A DNA stretch of 64,000 nt from Neelides folsomi (Eukaryota; Arthropoda; Collembola; Neelipleona; Neelidae): positions 43,619-107,618 of the forward strand of contig JAQGBZ010000218.1 in NCBI GenBank assembly GCA_034687125.1, written 5' to 3'. Position 1 is the first letter of the stretch. Every line of letters starts with the position of its first letter. A program made the position numbers and the translations under genes. The notes under the pieces were generated by a model. The model did not search any database. It had not been told where the DNA came from and worked only from the letters and a program-made list of their open reading frames with translations. Positions 25,180-38,898 of this stretch are shown here, piece by piece.

Positions 25180-25520
25180 ACCGAGCCGACGGGTTCAAAA
25201 AGCGTGAGGGATTTGAGTATTGAAAAATTGTTATTTGAAAACATAATTTACTTTCCTCAAAACCTCTACATACCATTGAAGGGCGAAGAATGAGAAACTA
25301 TTGGCCTTTGAATGGTAATATGGGTAATGTGGGTTAATCTCTTCAATTGTTTATGGGCCGATTTCCTCTAGCCACAATAGGCTTAAAAAGAGTGATCATC
25401 TTGCAGGTGTGCCCGCCCCATTGGCCGCCAACAGACCGTCGAGTCCCACACTCGGACAAATAACAAGGAGACAATCAACCCCATAACATATTATATCCAT
25501 TTTCCCACTTACCCTCAGGA
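25180..25520. promoter_or_regulatory. Candidate enhancer/promoter island
   Basis: G-rich to the left (GGGTAATGTGGGTT region) and C-rich to the right (GTGCCCGCCCCATTGG, then CATTTTCCCACTTACCC). The switch is at GCAGGTGT (E-box 25404-25409). A CCATTGG box (inverted CCAAT) follows at about 25419. Confidence 0.35.
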
Positions 25521-26912
25521 ATAACCGCGTAGTTATTGAGGCGGACATCTTTAGGAAGCTCCTTTGAAGCCCCAGAATGGTTCAGATTCATCTTAAAGGG
25601 ACTCACCCTCGTTGGGTGAACAGGGCGTTTAAACTTGTCCATATGCACCATATTCAAGGGATCTTGACTTGAAGGTTTAAGAGGTGTATCAAATGGTGTG
25701 TACACATGGGAGAGGGCCAGCTGGGAGGAAAGAGAAATTCGTCTCAATTGATTCAATTCAATTCAGTGAATTCTCAATTGGGGATTTTCTCGCCCTTTAT
25801 TCCTCCTTCTTTAAAATCGCGTCGGGAAGGGTTCATCACGAACATCCTTTCTGGCTACTTAAACCACCAGATGACCAGCTCAATATCACATTAAATCCTT
25901 AGAAGAAATTTATTTTAATTTTAAGCCCTCGAGAATAATTTCTCCCTCATTGAGGATTCATTTGATCAGAGTTGAAAGATGCAGCGAATGGGTGTTGAGA
26001 ATGAGTCATTTTATTGTCATTCTTGATCCATTTTGTGAGGGCGACGGCGTTCCATTTAGGGAAAGACGGGCTAATAAATATTTCCCATTATTGACGATAA
26101 ACATTTCTCAGCGATCAAGCAATGAAGACATTATGCCATGCAATGTTCAATTAAAGTCCATTAAGGATCCTTTATCTCTCCAATCTACAAATACACTTAC
26201 ACAAAATTAAACATTCATCCATTCAAGGAGGATAAAGAAAGCGAAGCTCTTCATTTTGTACATTAACAATAATAGCAAAAGCAATTAATAGACAAGGAAT
26301 ACAATTTAATGCATTTCTTATTATCCCACCATGAATTTTGATATTTCTGCGTCTTTCACAACTTTACTTATTCAATCATTTGTTATTACAAATCAGTAAA
26401 GCGTAAATAAATTGTAAAATTGTTTTTACAACTTTTAAAGTAAAAGTACGAAACTTGTTTTACAAATCATAATATTAAGAAGAAAAACGATTTAGTCGTT
26501 ATTTCATCGCATTGAATATAAGAGTGAATTACGACGTTGGCGACGATGAATCGTACATAAAAGCTTAACAATGAAACTTTGGTGACTTAGAAACTTGACT
26601 TATGGATCGAGAGGTTCATCTACAATTGAATCAACCTTTGTTTACATACGTGCAAATGTCATCGTTTATTATTGACGAGAAAAAGAAAGCAGAATGATCA
26701 ATTGTGGTTAGATCCGTATCAATTACAGATGTCACACGCTCTCCTCGCACACAACCCGTTGAATCTCTCTCAATATGGGCATTAGGTTGAACGTAACGAA
26801 TTTGAGATTTGGTTCCTCGACTTGGTCGCCCGTTTTCATTGTTTTCTTCTTCTCCATTTGTCAGAATACTGATTAGCTGACGTTAATTGTTGTTAAGGAG
26901 TTACTTAGGCAG

Positions 26913-26948
26913 AAAGTGCGAGCCCCGTCGAAAGTGCGAGCCCCGTCG
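26913..26948 (+). repeat. Perfect 18-bp tandem duplication
   Basis: AAAGTGCGAGCCCCGTCG occurs twice in direct succession (26913-26930 and 26931-26948). The shorter word CCCCGTCG recurs elsewhere, for example at about 19674 and 52612. Confidence 0.9.
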
Positions 26949-28860
26949 CTCCGTGTCATGCCGTTTGTAACAGGGAAGAATGAGGCGGATTCTACGCGGA
27001 AGGAATGTTTACGTGACAATTGGGAGCATCTGCCTCTTACAATCAAACCATAAGGGAGTTTGTCCAATGAACAAATTGCCATTGGAATTTGGAATTTCCA
27101 CCTTGGGATCCTCGGGTCCGCCAAGTTGTCGCGAATGGTTCGGCTGCCAGAGGGAATAAGATGGATGACTCTCTTTAAAGGATAAGGTCAAGATTTATTC
27201 CCAAGCTCGTGTAGTGAGAAGGTGAGGGTGACAGAGGAATTCAAGAAACTTGTCTCCCTTTTAATCCAAACTAAACTCAATCCAGGGAATTCCTCAGGTG
27301 TTCTTCCAACCGGACTCATGGGATGCAGACGAGGAATATCCCTCTGCTGAATTTACAAAGAGATTATTGGAATTTAAAAAAATCATCGAGCGAATCAACA
27401 TCGTTTTTCTACTTCTTGCCATTATACCTTTACACATTTATGTGTCTGTGTATTTAAGTATTCATGTGATGTAGTGAAATTCAGATGCCATAAAATGTGT
27501 GTAGACATTGTGTAGTTGGTCTTTGGGCATTTTAACTTACCAACCACCAGAACTTCAAATGTCTTCATTGGAATATTGTTTTGAATAGATTTGAGCATAT
27601 TCCTTCTTTGCTGTTGAAATTTATGCTATACATTCCATCAAATTAAAAAAATGAATTTATTATTATTGGCAGTTAGATTTTCGTCAAAGCATACATAATA
27701 TAATACTTACTTAAAGTTAGTTACAGATAGAATAGATAAAATATAACCACTATATAAAAATGTATGTATCAGTATAAATTTGTTTAAAATATAAATATTT
27801 ATGCAATCAACTTGAAATCAACAGTCAAGTACAAATTCCTTTTCATTATTTAAACTTGTATGAGTAAAATGAAAAACGTCGCAAGGAATTGTAAAGAATA
27901 ATTTATTAAATTGAAGAAATTGTTTGATTTGACAGCTATGTTAAATGAGCAGTATTTGCTTAACTCACTTTAACAAAAAGTAAGTAGAATCATTTAAAAT
28001 TCCTAAATCCACTTTTTAATAGAAAATCAAGATTTCTGGGCAATAAATATTCTGAAATCTCATTAGAGTGAATAAATTATTAGTTGGAGATTATAAATTA
28101 AAGGAAAGAGAGACCAAGAATTGAATTAGATTGGTTTAGAGATATCAATGAGGTAATCTGCGCATCGAAAAGTGGGGAGAGCTGACAGGGTTTTGGAAGT
28201 GAGAAGAGGAACTGTATATTTACAATGATGATAGAATCTCTTATCATTGGGATCGCATTTCGCAAATGCCAACCTCAGCTTTCATCTGCCAATTGTAGTT
28301 GAGAGATGGACGTATTGAGAATCGGAGATTGATTCTCAAATTCCCAGGTGTTTACTCTCAGGCTCTCTTAATAGGCTCGAATATCTCTTGAGACGATGGG
28401 GGGACAGGAGCATAAATAAACTAACGAGCTTACAAATCTCACAATCTTCAACAGCTCTCAAACCCACTCCCTGTATCTAATATATATTTTATGTACTGCT
28501 ATACAATGATTAATCAAGGCTTCCTCCGTCATCCCCATTGAGGATACTTATTATAGGCAAAACAAACATCTCAAGTCATAAGGAATCAAGATATTCAAAG
28601 ATTAAAAGGCCAGGTGAATTCTTACAATAAGCCTCACAATTAAGTTAAAAAGGGTTAAAGTTAATTGGGAATCATCTGAATGTGAGTCTTGATCCCTAAT
28701 AGAGGTAAAGACGTAGATTTGTAGTTGAGGGTAAAACCCCCTCGAACCTCTATTACAGTTCATAGTAAAAGTCGAATGGAAAAATGTGCTTTGAGCTCTA
28801 GGACTGATTGTGAGAACAACTTTATAATTTTTTAATCCGCCCCATGACGGCTTCAGCTTG

Positions 28861-29400
28861 AGAAGGAGCGTTAATTGGGAAGAGAAATGAAGAATTGGAA
28901 AGAGATTGAGCCAATTTCGCAGAACTTGCGGCCGGGGTAGATGAAGAGGAGGCTGACAACAATGCAAGGTCGTGAGTTGACCCGTCGATGTAAGAATGGG
29001 AGAGTGCAGGTGGATGCAAGTCTCGCTGGCGCCGCGAAGAATGCCTCGAGACGTGCTCAGAATGATAATCGCCGCCTCACTACCTTTACAATACAGGGAG
29101 GAGATATGGAGAGACCTACCTGTGAGAGACGAACCTTTTCCCAACAAACTTACAACTTCCAACAGATACTACGATTTTCCTACAAGCCACAACACTCGAA
29201 ACCCTACACATTCCCTGTTTACATCAACGACACTTTTTCCCTTCTCCACAACACCCATTTTCGTCGCACATTTATGTCCCATCACGCAATTCAACCCTTT
29301 CTCCTCTCGCACCCACTTACTCATTTCAAACACTCAATGTCACACTCAATCCGAGTCTATTCAATTCATTCACAAATTCCTCAAAATATTCATTTTACAA
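28861..29400. promoter_or_regulatory. Strongest G-to-C strand-switch island of the desert
   Basis: By hand, 28861-29020 has 58 G and 20 C, and 29131-29400 has 15 G and 93 C on the + strand. The GC-rich centre holds GCAGGTGG (E-box 29007-29012), TGGCGCCGCG and CTCGAG. Overlapping ORFs up to 156 and 186 codons on the two strands are best explained by this composition. A bidirectional promoter or enhancer is the preferred reading; an unannotated gene start is possible. Confidence 0.45.
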
Positions 29401-32400
29401 ACAATAAATAAAACCAAACTAAATGATTTGGGTCTTTTATAAATATAATTAAAACATTAAATCCTATACTTTTATTCAATATTCCTTCATCTTTTCCTAT
29501 TTTTTCAGAGGAATTCAGTTGATTTTATGTTTAAGCTACAGATATTTAAATATATATTAGAATTTAAATGGTTTTTGTTTTATTGTTGATATTCAACCTT
29601 GCTTTCAAGGAGCGTTTAAACAGGTATTAAAGGAATTTGTAAGGAAATTATTCTTACAAGAACAGACTTTAATACTAATAGTTTAACTATAAAAAAGTTG
29701 TAATTTAGCCTGATCATGAACATGAACTTTAAAGGAAAACAATATAAAAAAGGAAATTAACATATAATATACCAAATAGCTTATAAGAAAAACATTCAAG
29801 ATGAGTACCGGTGTCATCTGGCAAAGGAGAACTTTCTCCACTCAGGATTAAACGACTGATGCGGAACTGAATTTGGTTAAATCCGAAACACAAGACGTTT
29901 TACCACCGTGGAATGAACCCTGAATCGCTTCATGAATATTCTCCAATGCTCAACTTACACTTGCCATCCACAAATGTTTCAAAGATTGAAGTTTGGAAGC
30001 TATGAAAGTTAATTATATACACGGCTTCTGAGGGCATATGGGAAACCAACATTTTACACATTCTTGTGTAATTCATGCACAAAAAGTACCACACACACTT
30101 AAAAGATAAGTGCGTTTAGGTAAAAAACACATGGATGAAAATAATGGGAAGAGCTAATCTCTGCTACCGAGAGATTAACTAAAGGAATTGATGATTAGGG
30201 AGATTAAAAATTCTCCACGGTGGCTCCAGCTCCTCCACTTCCCAAGTAGTAAAGAAAGATTAGAAGAAGAGTTGTGGAAAATTATAGGAAATTAGTGTTT
30301 AAGGGTGAACCTCATTGAGACTCTCCATTACCCTCAAGAGCAATTTGTCCCTCTCCTTTATATAGAGTTATTGAGAGCCAAATGACCACGGAGAAGACAA
30401 AACATCATTTCTCACTCATCATAATACCATAGTTGGTAATCTTCCTAAACGTTACAGCTTTTATGCTAAACCTCAATAAAAGCTCCTTTCAAACTTTGTA
30501 ATTATATTTGATAGCTTCCAATGTTCTGCTATTCCAAACAGTTATGAGCAGAGTTGTTCTTTTTACAGACAACTTTTTTAAAACCACGAGGCGTTTAAGA
30601 ACAATGAATGAAATTACTACTAGAGGTGTATAAGAGTATATAACAATATAAGGTCCTTTATGAAAGACAAATTTAAAGTGCAATATGAACAGTCTGGCTT
30701 TTGAGAGTGAGTGCATACAGTAAGTGTGTATTAAGGAGCGTCAAGGGGCTGGTGTTTTTGACTGATTGTGAGTGAGCCTTCCAGCGTTAAACCATTTGGA
30801 AGGAATGTCAATAAAAGTGGAATTTTCTAATTGAGCAGTTCTTCACTTTCTTGGCGTCACTACTCATTAAGCTTCTCAAACCCTCTAATGCTATTTTAAA
30901 AAGGGAAATCTATGTACAACTTTCAAATTTTCATTTCTTTAAGTACAACAAAGTCATTATTTATATTCTTTTAAGATTAGGAGTCTTCGAGGTTGAGCTT
31001 TTAGAATTTAGGACAATCGTTTTTGCTCCGATAATTCTTGAGGGCAGGAACTGGAAATCACGAAGATAACCATATTCAAATTAGATCTTTCTCGTAATGT
31101 ACCACATACATTTTTACTACGTGTACCATATGGCCCAACAAATTGTTCAATTTTAAAATTTCATGCTGAGCACTCGTCGGCTTCAATAAAAAAAACTGAC
31201 CAAATGATAAGGTTTTTTAATCTCAGGCCCCTAACAAGAGAAGAAGGTAATTGAAGACGATTTCATATTTTTATTATACAGAATCATACACATATGATCC
31301 CATTGAGAATATGATTAATCTTTGAGTGAGTACTTCCAATCCAACGTCTGCCTCGTCGAGTTTGTTCCACTCTTTTCAATGTCCACCTGCCCAAACGAAG
31401 AAAGATAAGGGAGTTCATTTATCCTAATTCTCCGCCTTTCGAATTTCTGAGATCCCTTGAAGGGCTCTTCTGACTAAGAGTGTAAATAGAAGAAGGGACA
31501 CTTGTCTCCGACAACATATAAATTTCCATGTCCTGTTACTTCCCAACCCTCCACGCCCTTTTTTGAGTTACCCGATACCCTTGGGACTCGAAATGGGTCG
31601 ATGAGTGAAGAAATGAAGAATTTTGGTACAACAGGTGCCCTGTTCCCCGCCACTCCCAATAAGGGCAATTTCCCTAGCACTCCCATCTTCTCCGCTTAGG
31701 AGACATTCATCTTCTCATCTCCTAAACTCATCGACTCATCCACTTTTTAGAGGATCACAAAGCCTTTTTTACAGCTACAATTATGGGAATGTAACCTGAG
31801 ACTTTTAATCGTCTTCCTCTTTGAAGAACGGGACTTGAAGGAACGGCAAAGACCGGGATAGGAAGGCCTTTAACACTTTAATATATTGAGCTCATAACAT
31901 CCTGTAACCTAAATAAAAAGATTATTGATTGCTCGGCTCCTCAGCCTCCTCGATTAGACCTCGAAATATGTGCGTTGTATAGCTCAGGTGAATAAATTGA
32001 AGATGAATGACAACATCTGGGATATGGGATTAATTAGTGGGGAATCGAAAGAATTGTAGGAATTGGCTCCGGGTCAACTGTTGGACACTCCTCTGGAGAA
32101 ATTCCTGTTTCTCTCCCAAAGTATGCGTAATGATGGGGAGAGTGGCCAGCTGGGCAGGTGGATATGCAAAATAACTGCCAAGGCGCCAGAGGTCCATTAC
32201 TTACTCATCAATTACATCTTTGCCTTGCAAGGACGTTAATGTAAACAAGTAATATTCCTTTCCACGGCAAAAACCATCCAACTCTACGTACAATCTCCGC
32301 CTTTATAACCTCAACTTGCGTTGTAATATTTCACTGAAAAAGTTGATTTTTTCCCAAATCATCTTAACTTTAAGCTTCCATTATTTTACATACTTTTCTC

Positions 32401-34079
32401 TTTCTAATACACAAACGTATCTTGCAAATTGCCAGACATACCAAAGAGGCTCTCCAGAATAGTTAACATGAGCATTGAGATTATATAAAATGTTTATGAG
32501 TGAATTGCGATTTAAACTTTTTTCATTATATGCTAAAAAGATTTTGTTATTAGAATTGTATTCAATATATAAGTTTTGTATCTTAATTTTATATAATAGC
32601 TTACATCTTTTATTCTCAACTCAATACAATCTTATTGACAAGTCTAATAAAAAATTCAAATTGCTTGAATAATAAAAGGAATGATAAAAATGCTCGAATC
32701 GTCATGTCATAAAGGTGTTTTTCTTAATCAATAATCAAATGAAGGCTTCATGCTCGAATTCACATTTACAATGGGAATATTTATTAAAAACAAACGTACA
32801 TAATATCTGTACACAGGTATACACATTATCTTTAATCTGTATTCATAAATTCAATAGAGGTTAACAAACAAAATCTTTGATTGGACTATCCAAGAAGCAC
32901 AAAGAGGCCATTGATATTTCATTTTTTAATTGATAGAAAATATGAATGTCAGATTGGCCATAAAGATAATAAATGGATTGGTTTCGTATTAAAACAATGC
33001 AGAGAGTGATTTATTTAGCAGGTGTAATAAAAATATTGTTTGAGGTTAATAAAATTTAATAATGTGTGCTTAAATAAGCTCCATTATTGCTTGAGACGAC
33101 GTGAGGGGAATGAATGAGATGTTCATATAATGGGCATAGACGTGGAGGTTCAAATCTTTCTTTGTTTACTCTCTTCTTTAGAAGATCGCCATATCGTCGG
33201 TTCAAGTCCTTTAACGGACCTGGGAAGGCAAACAGAGCGTGGAAAAAAAGAGCCTTATTTGCTCAATTGAGTCTTGTTGTATCTAATGAGTTAGCAAACA
33301 GTGAGGAGTCAATGGCTATATTACCTCACTCATTCCACCTTCCCATTTTTCGCTCTTAAGGACGAGGAAGAGACCAAAAAGGAATTCTTGAGCCCGAATG
33401 GAGACAATGCCGAAATTAGGATTCAAAGGCCGAGGAGTCGGTGGGCCAAATAGGGAACTGAGCAAGGATCCTCAAAAAGATCCCCCGTCCCAACCTTAGA
33501 AGGAGCGAGAGACGCGAAAAGTGCAAGGCTTTTACTACGACTCTCCCATCGAGTGAATATTATTATGATTTAAATGAGGAGTGGTGAATTCCTTTATTCC
33601 GCCCTTCTTACACTCGTCTTAATGCAAAATACTTTTTTCTCCTAGCTCTTACGATTCCACGGAGTCCTTGTCCTTTAACAGGATGTTCAGGAATAAAGAT
33701 TAGCCCCATCGTATTTCATTACTTTTCATTACAAATCCCTTTAGGAGGTAAACGAAATTATCTTAATACATATACTATCAAACGGCCTATGTTAATTCCC
33801 TTGCTTTTCAACTTTCAGATGACTTGATTCAAGTGGCAGTTGTCCTTATATGAAACGACCATTTTTAATTACAAACCCTCGTAGCTTTTAAGGCAATTCA
33901 ATGCTGCATGGTAATAAAATACAACTTACAATTAAAATATAGTGTTTTGATTGTAAGTTCAAAAAAAGCAAAAAAGGTGTAGAATTAATAGGCCGGACCG
34001 TATGAAATCTTAGGAATGATTATTTCCGGATTCTTGAACTCTTCATTGTGTATCCTTGAGTGAGTGTCCGTCCATCTCA

Positions 34080-34680
34080 AGAATGTGAATAATTAAAGTA
34101 ATAATCTATTGTTGCAAATGTGCAGGTGGATGCAAGAGAGGGTCGAGTGTTCCGCCGAGGAGTGTAAGTGGATGATTAGGGAATATCGAAGGTGTTATTT
34201 GCCTAGCGCAAGGTTACTCGTATTGTTGTGAAGCCTGAGGCGGTCCAGGTGTGCTTGAGACGAGGAGTCGCCGGATCTTGGCCAAACTCTTACCTCCCCG
34301 ACAGCCAACCCTCATTTCTCAATCTCAGCCCACGGTTGACCCCAAATAGTAGGAACGCCGAAGGAGATCCTGAGGAGTGATATGAAATTGGAGGGATCGA
34401 TTCGACTCGGATTGGACAATGATCTCTGAACCTGGAGTCCCTCGGTTGAAGATGAGCTCAAGGGGCCTCACAGGTGTGCTGTATCCGCTTCCATTCATCG
34501 ACCGGACTTTGGCTTCCTTTAAGATCCACGCAGGTGGCTCTTCTCTGCTCCGAGCAGGTAAATCTACTTTCCATCCAACTCTCGCAAAATGAGATGAAAA
34601 AACGACTGGCTTCTCTTCCACAGGTGCTCTTCCAATGTTCTCTCTCTGAGATTCAAAGAGAATCTTGACATTTATTCACC
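34080..34680. promoter_or_regulatory. E-box cluster island with two strand switches
   Basis: Five CAGGTG E-boxes, all in the same orientation, start at 34123, 34246, 34471, 34531 and 34621. G-rich sequence turns C-rich after 34246, turns G-rich again, and switches a second time at 34471. This is the densest E-box group in the window. Confidence 0.5.
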
Positions 34681-35599
34681 ATCATTTACCCTCGGGTCAA
34701 AGAACACAAAAGTTCAAAGTTATTTTCACCTTGTTTTACATAAGCCAATCAATTTTATAATAATGTACCAAATTATTTTATATATTATTAAATATACATA
34801 GTTGATAATATTCCAAACTTTTTTTATTACATTAGTTGTAAGTTGTAATTCTAAATATTGTATGTACAAATTCATGTTTTTTTAATAAAAACTTGGCATT
34901 TACGTTAAATATGAATATATTTGGACATTTGGACTGGAGGACTGTATACAATTAAATAGAAATATAAAATGTAGAATGTAACATGTTCTTACAATAATTG
35001 TATTACATATGGACATCATCCACCAATTGACCATTGGGCATTTAAAAGTTAAAGTCTGGAAGCATTCATTTCCGCTTAAAGGTTGGTTAGAACAAACACG
35101 TGTTTAATGCTTTGTAAAGTGAGTTATAACTTAAGATCGTAATGCCTTAAATTGACATTGAGTTGTTTGGTCCATCGATGGTTCGTAAATTAAATTACCA
35201 AAAGAGGAAGTGGAAAGAACATGTGTAAAGAGTATGGAGATGTAATGTTAAGTTAAGGGAGGAAAAGAGGCGACAGAGAGGTTCAGCGCCGGAGCCACTC
35301 TAATTGAAACCAAATTGGGTCATCATTGCTCTGCACATGGAAGCCGTCATTAGTTTGGAATTATGGGTGAGATGTCAACATTGAACAGCTTTCTCGGCTC
35401 CTCTTCCCATACTTTCTCTCACACCTCATAAGTTTCTGAGTAATGGTTCTGATAATGAACCATGGAGTATTTTCCGGTCATCCAAACTACCGGACGAAGG
35501 AACTAAACGCTCAACGACTCTCTGGACCTAATGGTCATTTGCCATTCGGAAACACTTGACACTCCAAAATATTTCCCTCTACTTAAGACTCCAATTCCT

Positions 35600-36060
35600 G
35601 CGAGAATGCAAAGTCGGTCCCTCTAAGGGCTCAGACAAGAGGAGAAAGAGCCAACATGTGTTTGTGTCCGGGGATTCCTCTGGAGCCAGTGATTTAATTT
35701 GGGGAATCAATTGGTGTCCATTAGCCGTGCGAGGGGCATTGGAATAGGAGGCTCATTTAGGTGAAGTGCCTTATTGGCTCCGGTCCATTGTTGGTTGGGT
35801 GAGGAGAGTGGCGCCTGAACGTCTGGGGCCCACCTGGGTCCTCTGCCGCCTACCTTACGACAAGTGGAAGGAGTCGTGGGCGGTCAACTCCTCTCGACTC
35901 CCATTCACTTGGATTATCATGGGCCCGGAAAAGTCACCTCTCATTTCACTCTCGTAGACTCCGACACATTTATGGACTTTCATTCCTCACTCGACCCTCA
36001 CACCCTTTGGAGCTCTTCGCCGTCAAGGACCCTCATTCCTCTTCCAAGTATCACAATTAA
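35600..36060. promoter_or_regulatory. Candidate enhancer/promoter island
   Basis: GC-rich. G-rich on the left (GGTTGGGTGAGGAGAGTGG) and C-rich on the right (CTCGACCCTCACACCC). The switch is at GGGCCCACCTGGGTCC (E-box 35831-35836). Confidence 0.4.
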
Positions 36061-37140
36061 TCCACAAATGCTACAAATGTCAATATATCTTTTTGATACA
36101 ACCAAACGATACAGGATACAGCGTTAGTTATAATAATTTATCATTTACCCGTTCCTCGAACACGTTTTACTCCGAAAGCCACCTGATTCCAGTTTCATAA
36201 ATGGGAAAAGAGGGTTGATCGTAAAATTATAATTTTTTTAAAAGACCGTAGGTGTGTACAATTGTTTATGGAGTGATATTTTATATTGTATGAAATATCA
36301 TTAAATTGAAAAAGTATAATAAATCCGTATATGTGTTTATAACTTTATTCATATAATCATTATACGTATGAGGAAAATGTAACCACTTGAGTATTCAACC
36401 ACAGGTGTGTGAAAGTAGGAAAGATGTTAAATATTATTTTTTTTATTTGTCCAAAATTCGGTCCTTTTATTTCGATCCACGCCCTTTCCTTATGAAACCG
36501 AAGGAAACAATAAACCATTCCAATCTCCTTATTTTAATGTTGAAACAGTTTCCTTATGAGTTCCGGTTAAGGAATCCTCTTCTTATTTATTTGCAAACGG
36601 GTCCCTTTATGGGAATAATAAAGTTGAGAGTCAACTTATTTATTCCCCGACTTGCCACCTTTCCCCTTACAAAGATGGAAAGATTAAGAAGCAGGAGAGG
36701 AAACGACGAAGAAGATTTTTATTGCAACCGCCTACCTTACCCCCATTATATCCAAGCCTTAACTATTACTTTAGATCTAAATCTCTATTTGTAACTCTCC
36801 GCGTCTCAATTGCCCGGCAATTGTGGGATCCTCAATTGGAATTTGAGTTTTGGAGTTCTTATGAGCCACAAAACGGCTCTTAAGTCTTCTCTATGAGTCG
36901 ATTAAGCTCACGAGGTGCTAATCGTCCTAATTCCTTATCTTGAACTAAAGTTGTTCTCCAAATTCCTTCCTCTAAATAATATACTCAGGTCTCTACGTAT
37001 GTAATTTCTCATTGTGGAGCTTGGAATTGTGGGGTTAAAGTACCGTCTGTTTGTTCGGAGGTTCCTGTGTTAAAGAGCCCAATTACGGTTTTCAAGTTCC
37101 TTGCATGGCATTCCACCAGGAGATTACCCTTTTGAGTGTC

Positions 37141-37500
37141 CTCCCTTCCTTTTGATAGAAGGGCGAAGGTTGAGCGAAGGGCACAATGCATAATAATAAG
37201 AGAGAGAGGAAGTAATGAGTTACAATCACCTGTGATTTGCCAGGGAAATGCATTCATGTGGTTGGTGGGTCGCAGTAGTGGTGAGATTCGAAGGACCAAC
37301 GTTGGAGGTTCATAGAGGAGAGAGCAGGTGTATTCCCACGGAGCACCAAAACTCTCTCAAATCTCATCATGGGAATCTCGGCCCTCCAAACAATTACATC
37401 CCCTACACCTTCCCTTCCCGATGCATATAAACTATAATAGCCATTACTCTAATTTCAAATGCATGTTGCACGAAACCAAACTTGAGTCCGCCATTCAAAA
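37141..37500. promoter_or_regulatory. Candidate enhancer/promoter island
   Basis: By hand, 37201-37330 has 47 G and 16 C, and 37331-37500 has 18 G and 54 C. GCAGGTGT (E-box 37325-37330) is exactly at the switch. A second E-box CACCTG is at 37227. CATATAAAC at about 37424 is too far right to be its TATA box. Confidence 0.45.
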
Positions 37501-38880
37501 CATTATGAATTAACCCTTTTCTTCCGCTTGGCATTTGAGACTTTAAAAGAACAACAAAGGCATAATTGCTTTCATGCCATTCTTCCACCACAAGAACTGA
37601 TAACAACAGCATTGTTTATAATTAGAAGTTCTCACAATGAGCTTAATCATTTGTAAGTTAAGTAAGGTTGTAAGTTGAACAAAATGAGTTTAATACCATC
37701 TCGACATAAATATGTATATACTTTAATACCCTATCTTGTTTTTTACTAAAGAGTTAAAAAGTTGCTATCACATAGTTTGCAACTGTTACAAGTTGTTGTT
37801 TCTTGTTTATGCTGAGTGGTAAATAAGCTTTAAATATTCCTTCATCATTTAAAAGAGACTAATAAGACAGTTATTTTGCTCGGAAGGCGTTGAGTCTCTT
37901 TGATTGTAAATTGCGTGTTGGATCCGTTTGTTATTTATGAATTTACGATCTCCTCGGCTGGTGAAAGAAGTTTATTAATGTGTGGTTGAGTTCTTAATAA
38001 GACTCATTGATCCACTGCAGCAGATTCAACACGGTTTCGAACAAGATATCTTTATTGCTCGAGAATAGGCTAATAGGGATGATTAGAGCCTTGAAGTTCT
38101 AGTTTTATTTCTCATCACTCCTTCTTAACGCCTCATTTTTTGAAGGAGGTGTAACAGGGAGAATTGAACAAGTTGCTCCAATATCAACCTCTCATATACT
38201 CTCATCAAACCTCAACGTCCAGCTGTTTGTGAACTAGTTTTTTCAAGATGTAACTACCATAGAAAATATAAATATGAGAGCAGAAGGCACGATGCCAGGT
38301 CCTTCGGCCACTTGACCACTTTTCACTTCAAAATCATCTTCCTCTTCTGGGCAATCAAAGGTTGTGATCTCCCAGAGTGAGTGGCTGGATGGAGGAGGAG
38401 AGAGCGACGAGCGTTGTGTCCAGGAAAGGAGTTGGCGTCCTCCGACCGCGTCAATGCCTCTTCATCTTCCAATTAGCCCCACTCCTCAAAAGAAATCCGA
38501 AGATGAGCTTGTGATCCAATCACCTCCCCATGACATTTGAATAAGAGACAGGGAATCGAATCACGAGTGACTCAATCTCCCATCTCCCAGTTCTTCTCGC
38601 ATTCCCTTTTCCAGCAGGCCCTTCGCCTCACTTTGCCATTTATGAGAAGAACAATCAGAGATTTTCATCCGCCATTAAAATTCAGATTGCCATTTCACTC
38701 CCTTCATGTCCATGATGTCAATTCATATTTTGTACTGAGAAGACAAAAAGGGCAAATGAATCCCACCTGCGTCCATATCTATACATAATGCAAACATTAT
38801 TTTTTTTCACATTACGTTAACAAGTGTCAAGAAAAAAAAACTCAATAAGACTCGCCTGTAACAATAGTCCATAGCGAGAA

Positions 38881-38898
38881 ACACACACACACACACAC
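38881..38898. repeat. (AC)9 microsatellite
   Basis: Nine uninterrupted AC dinucleotides. Ordinary simple repeat. Confidence 0.95.

Noticed and set aside
28602-29411. Overlapping long ORFs on both strands (186 codons minus; 156 and 148 codons plus)
   Set aside because: No domain, splice partner or sensible composition. They lie in a strongly C-rich/G-poor segment that lowers stop-codon frequency.
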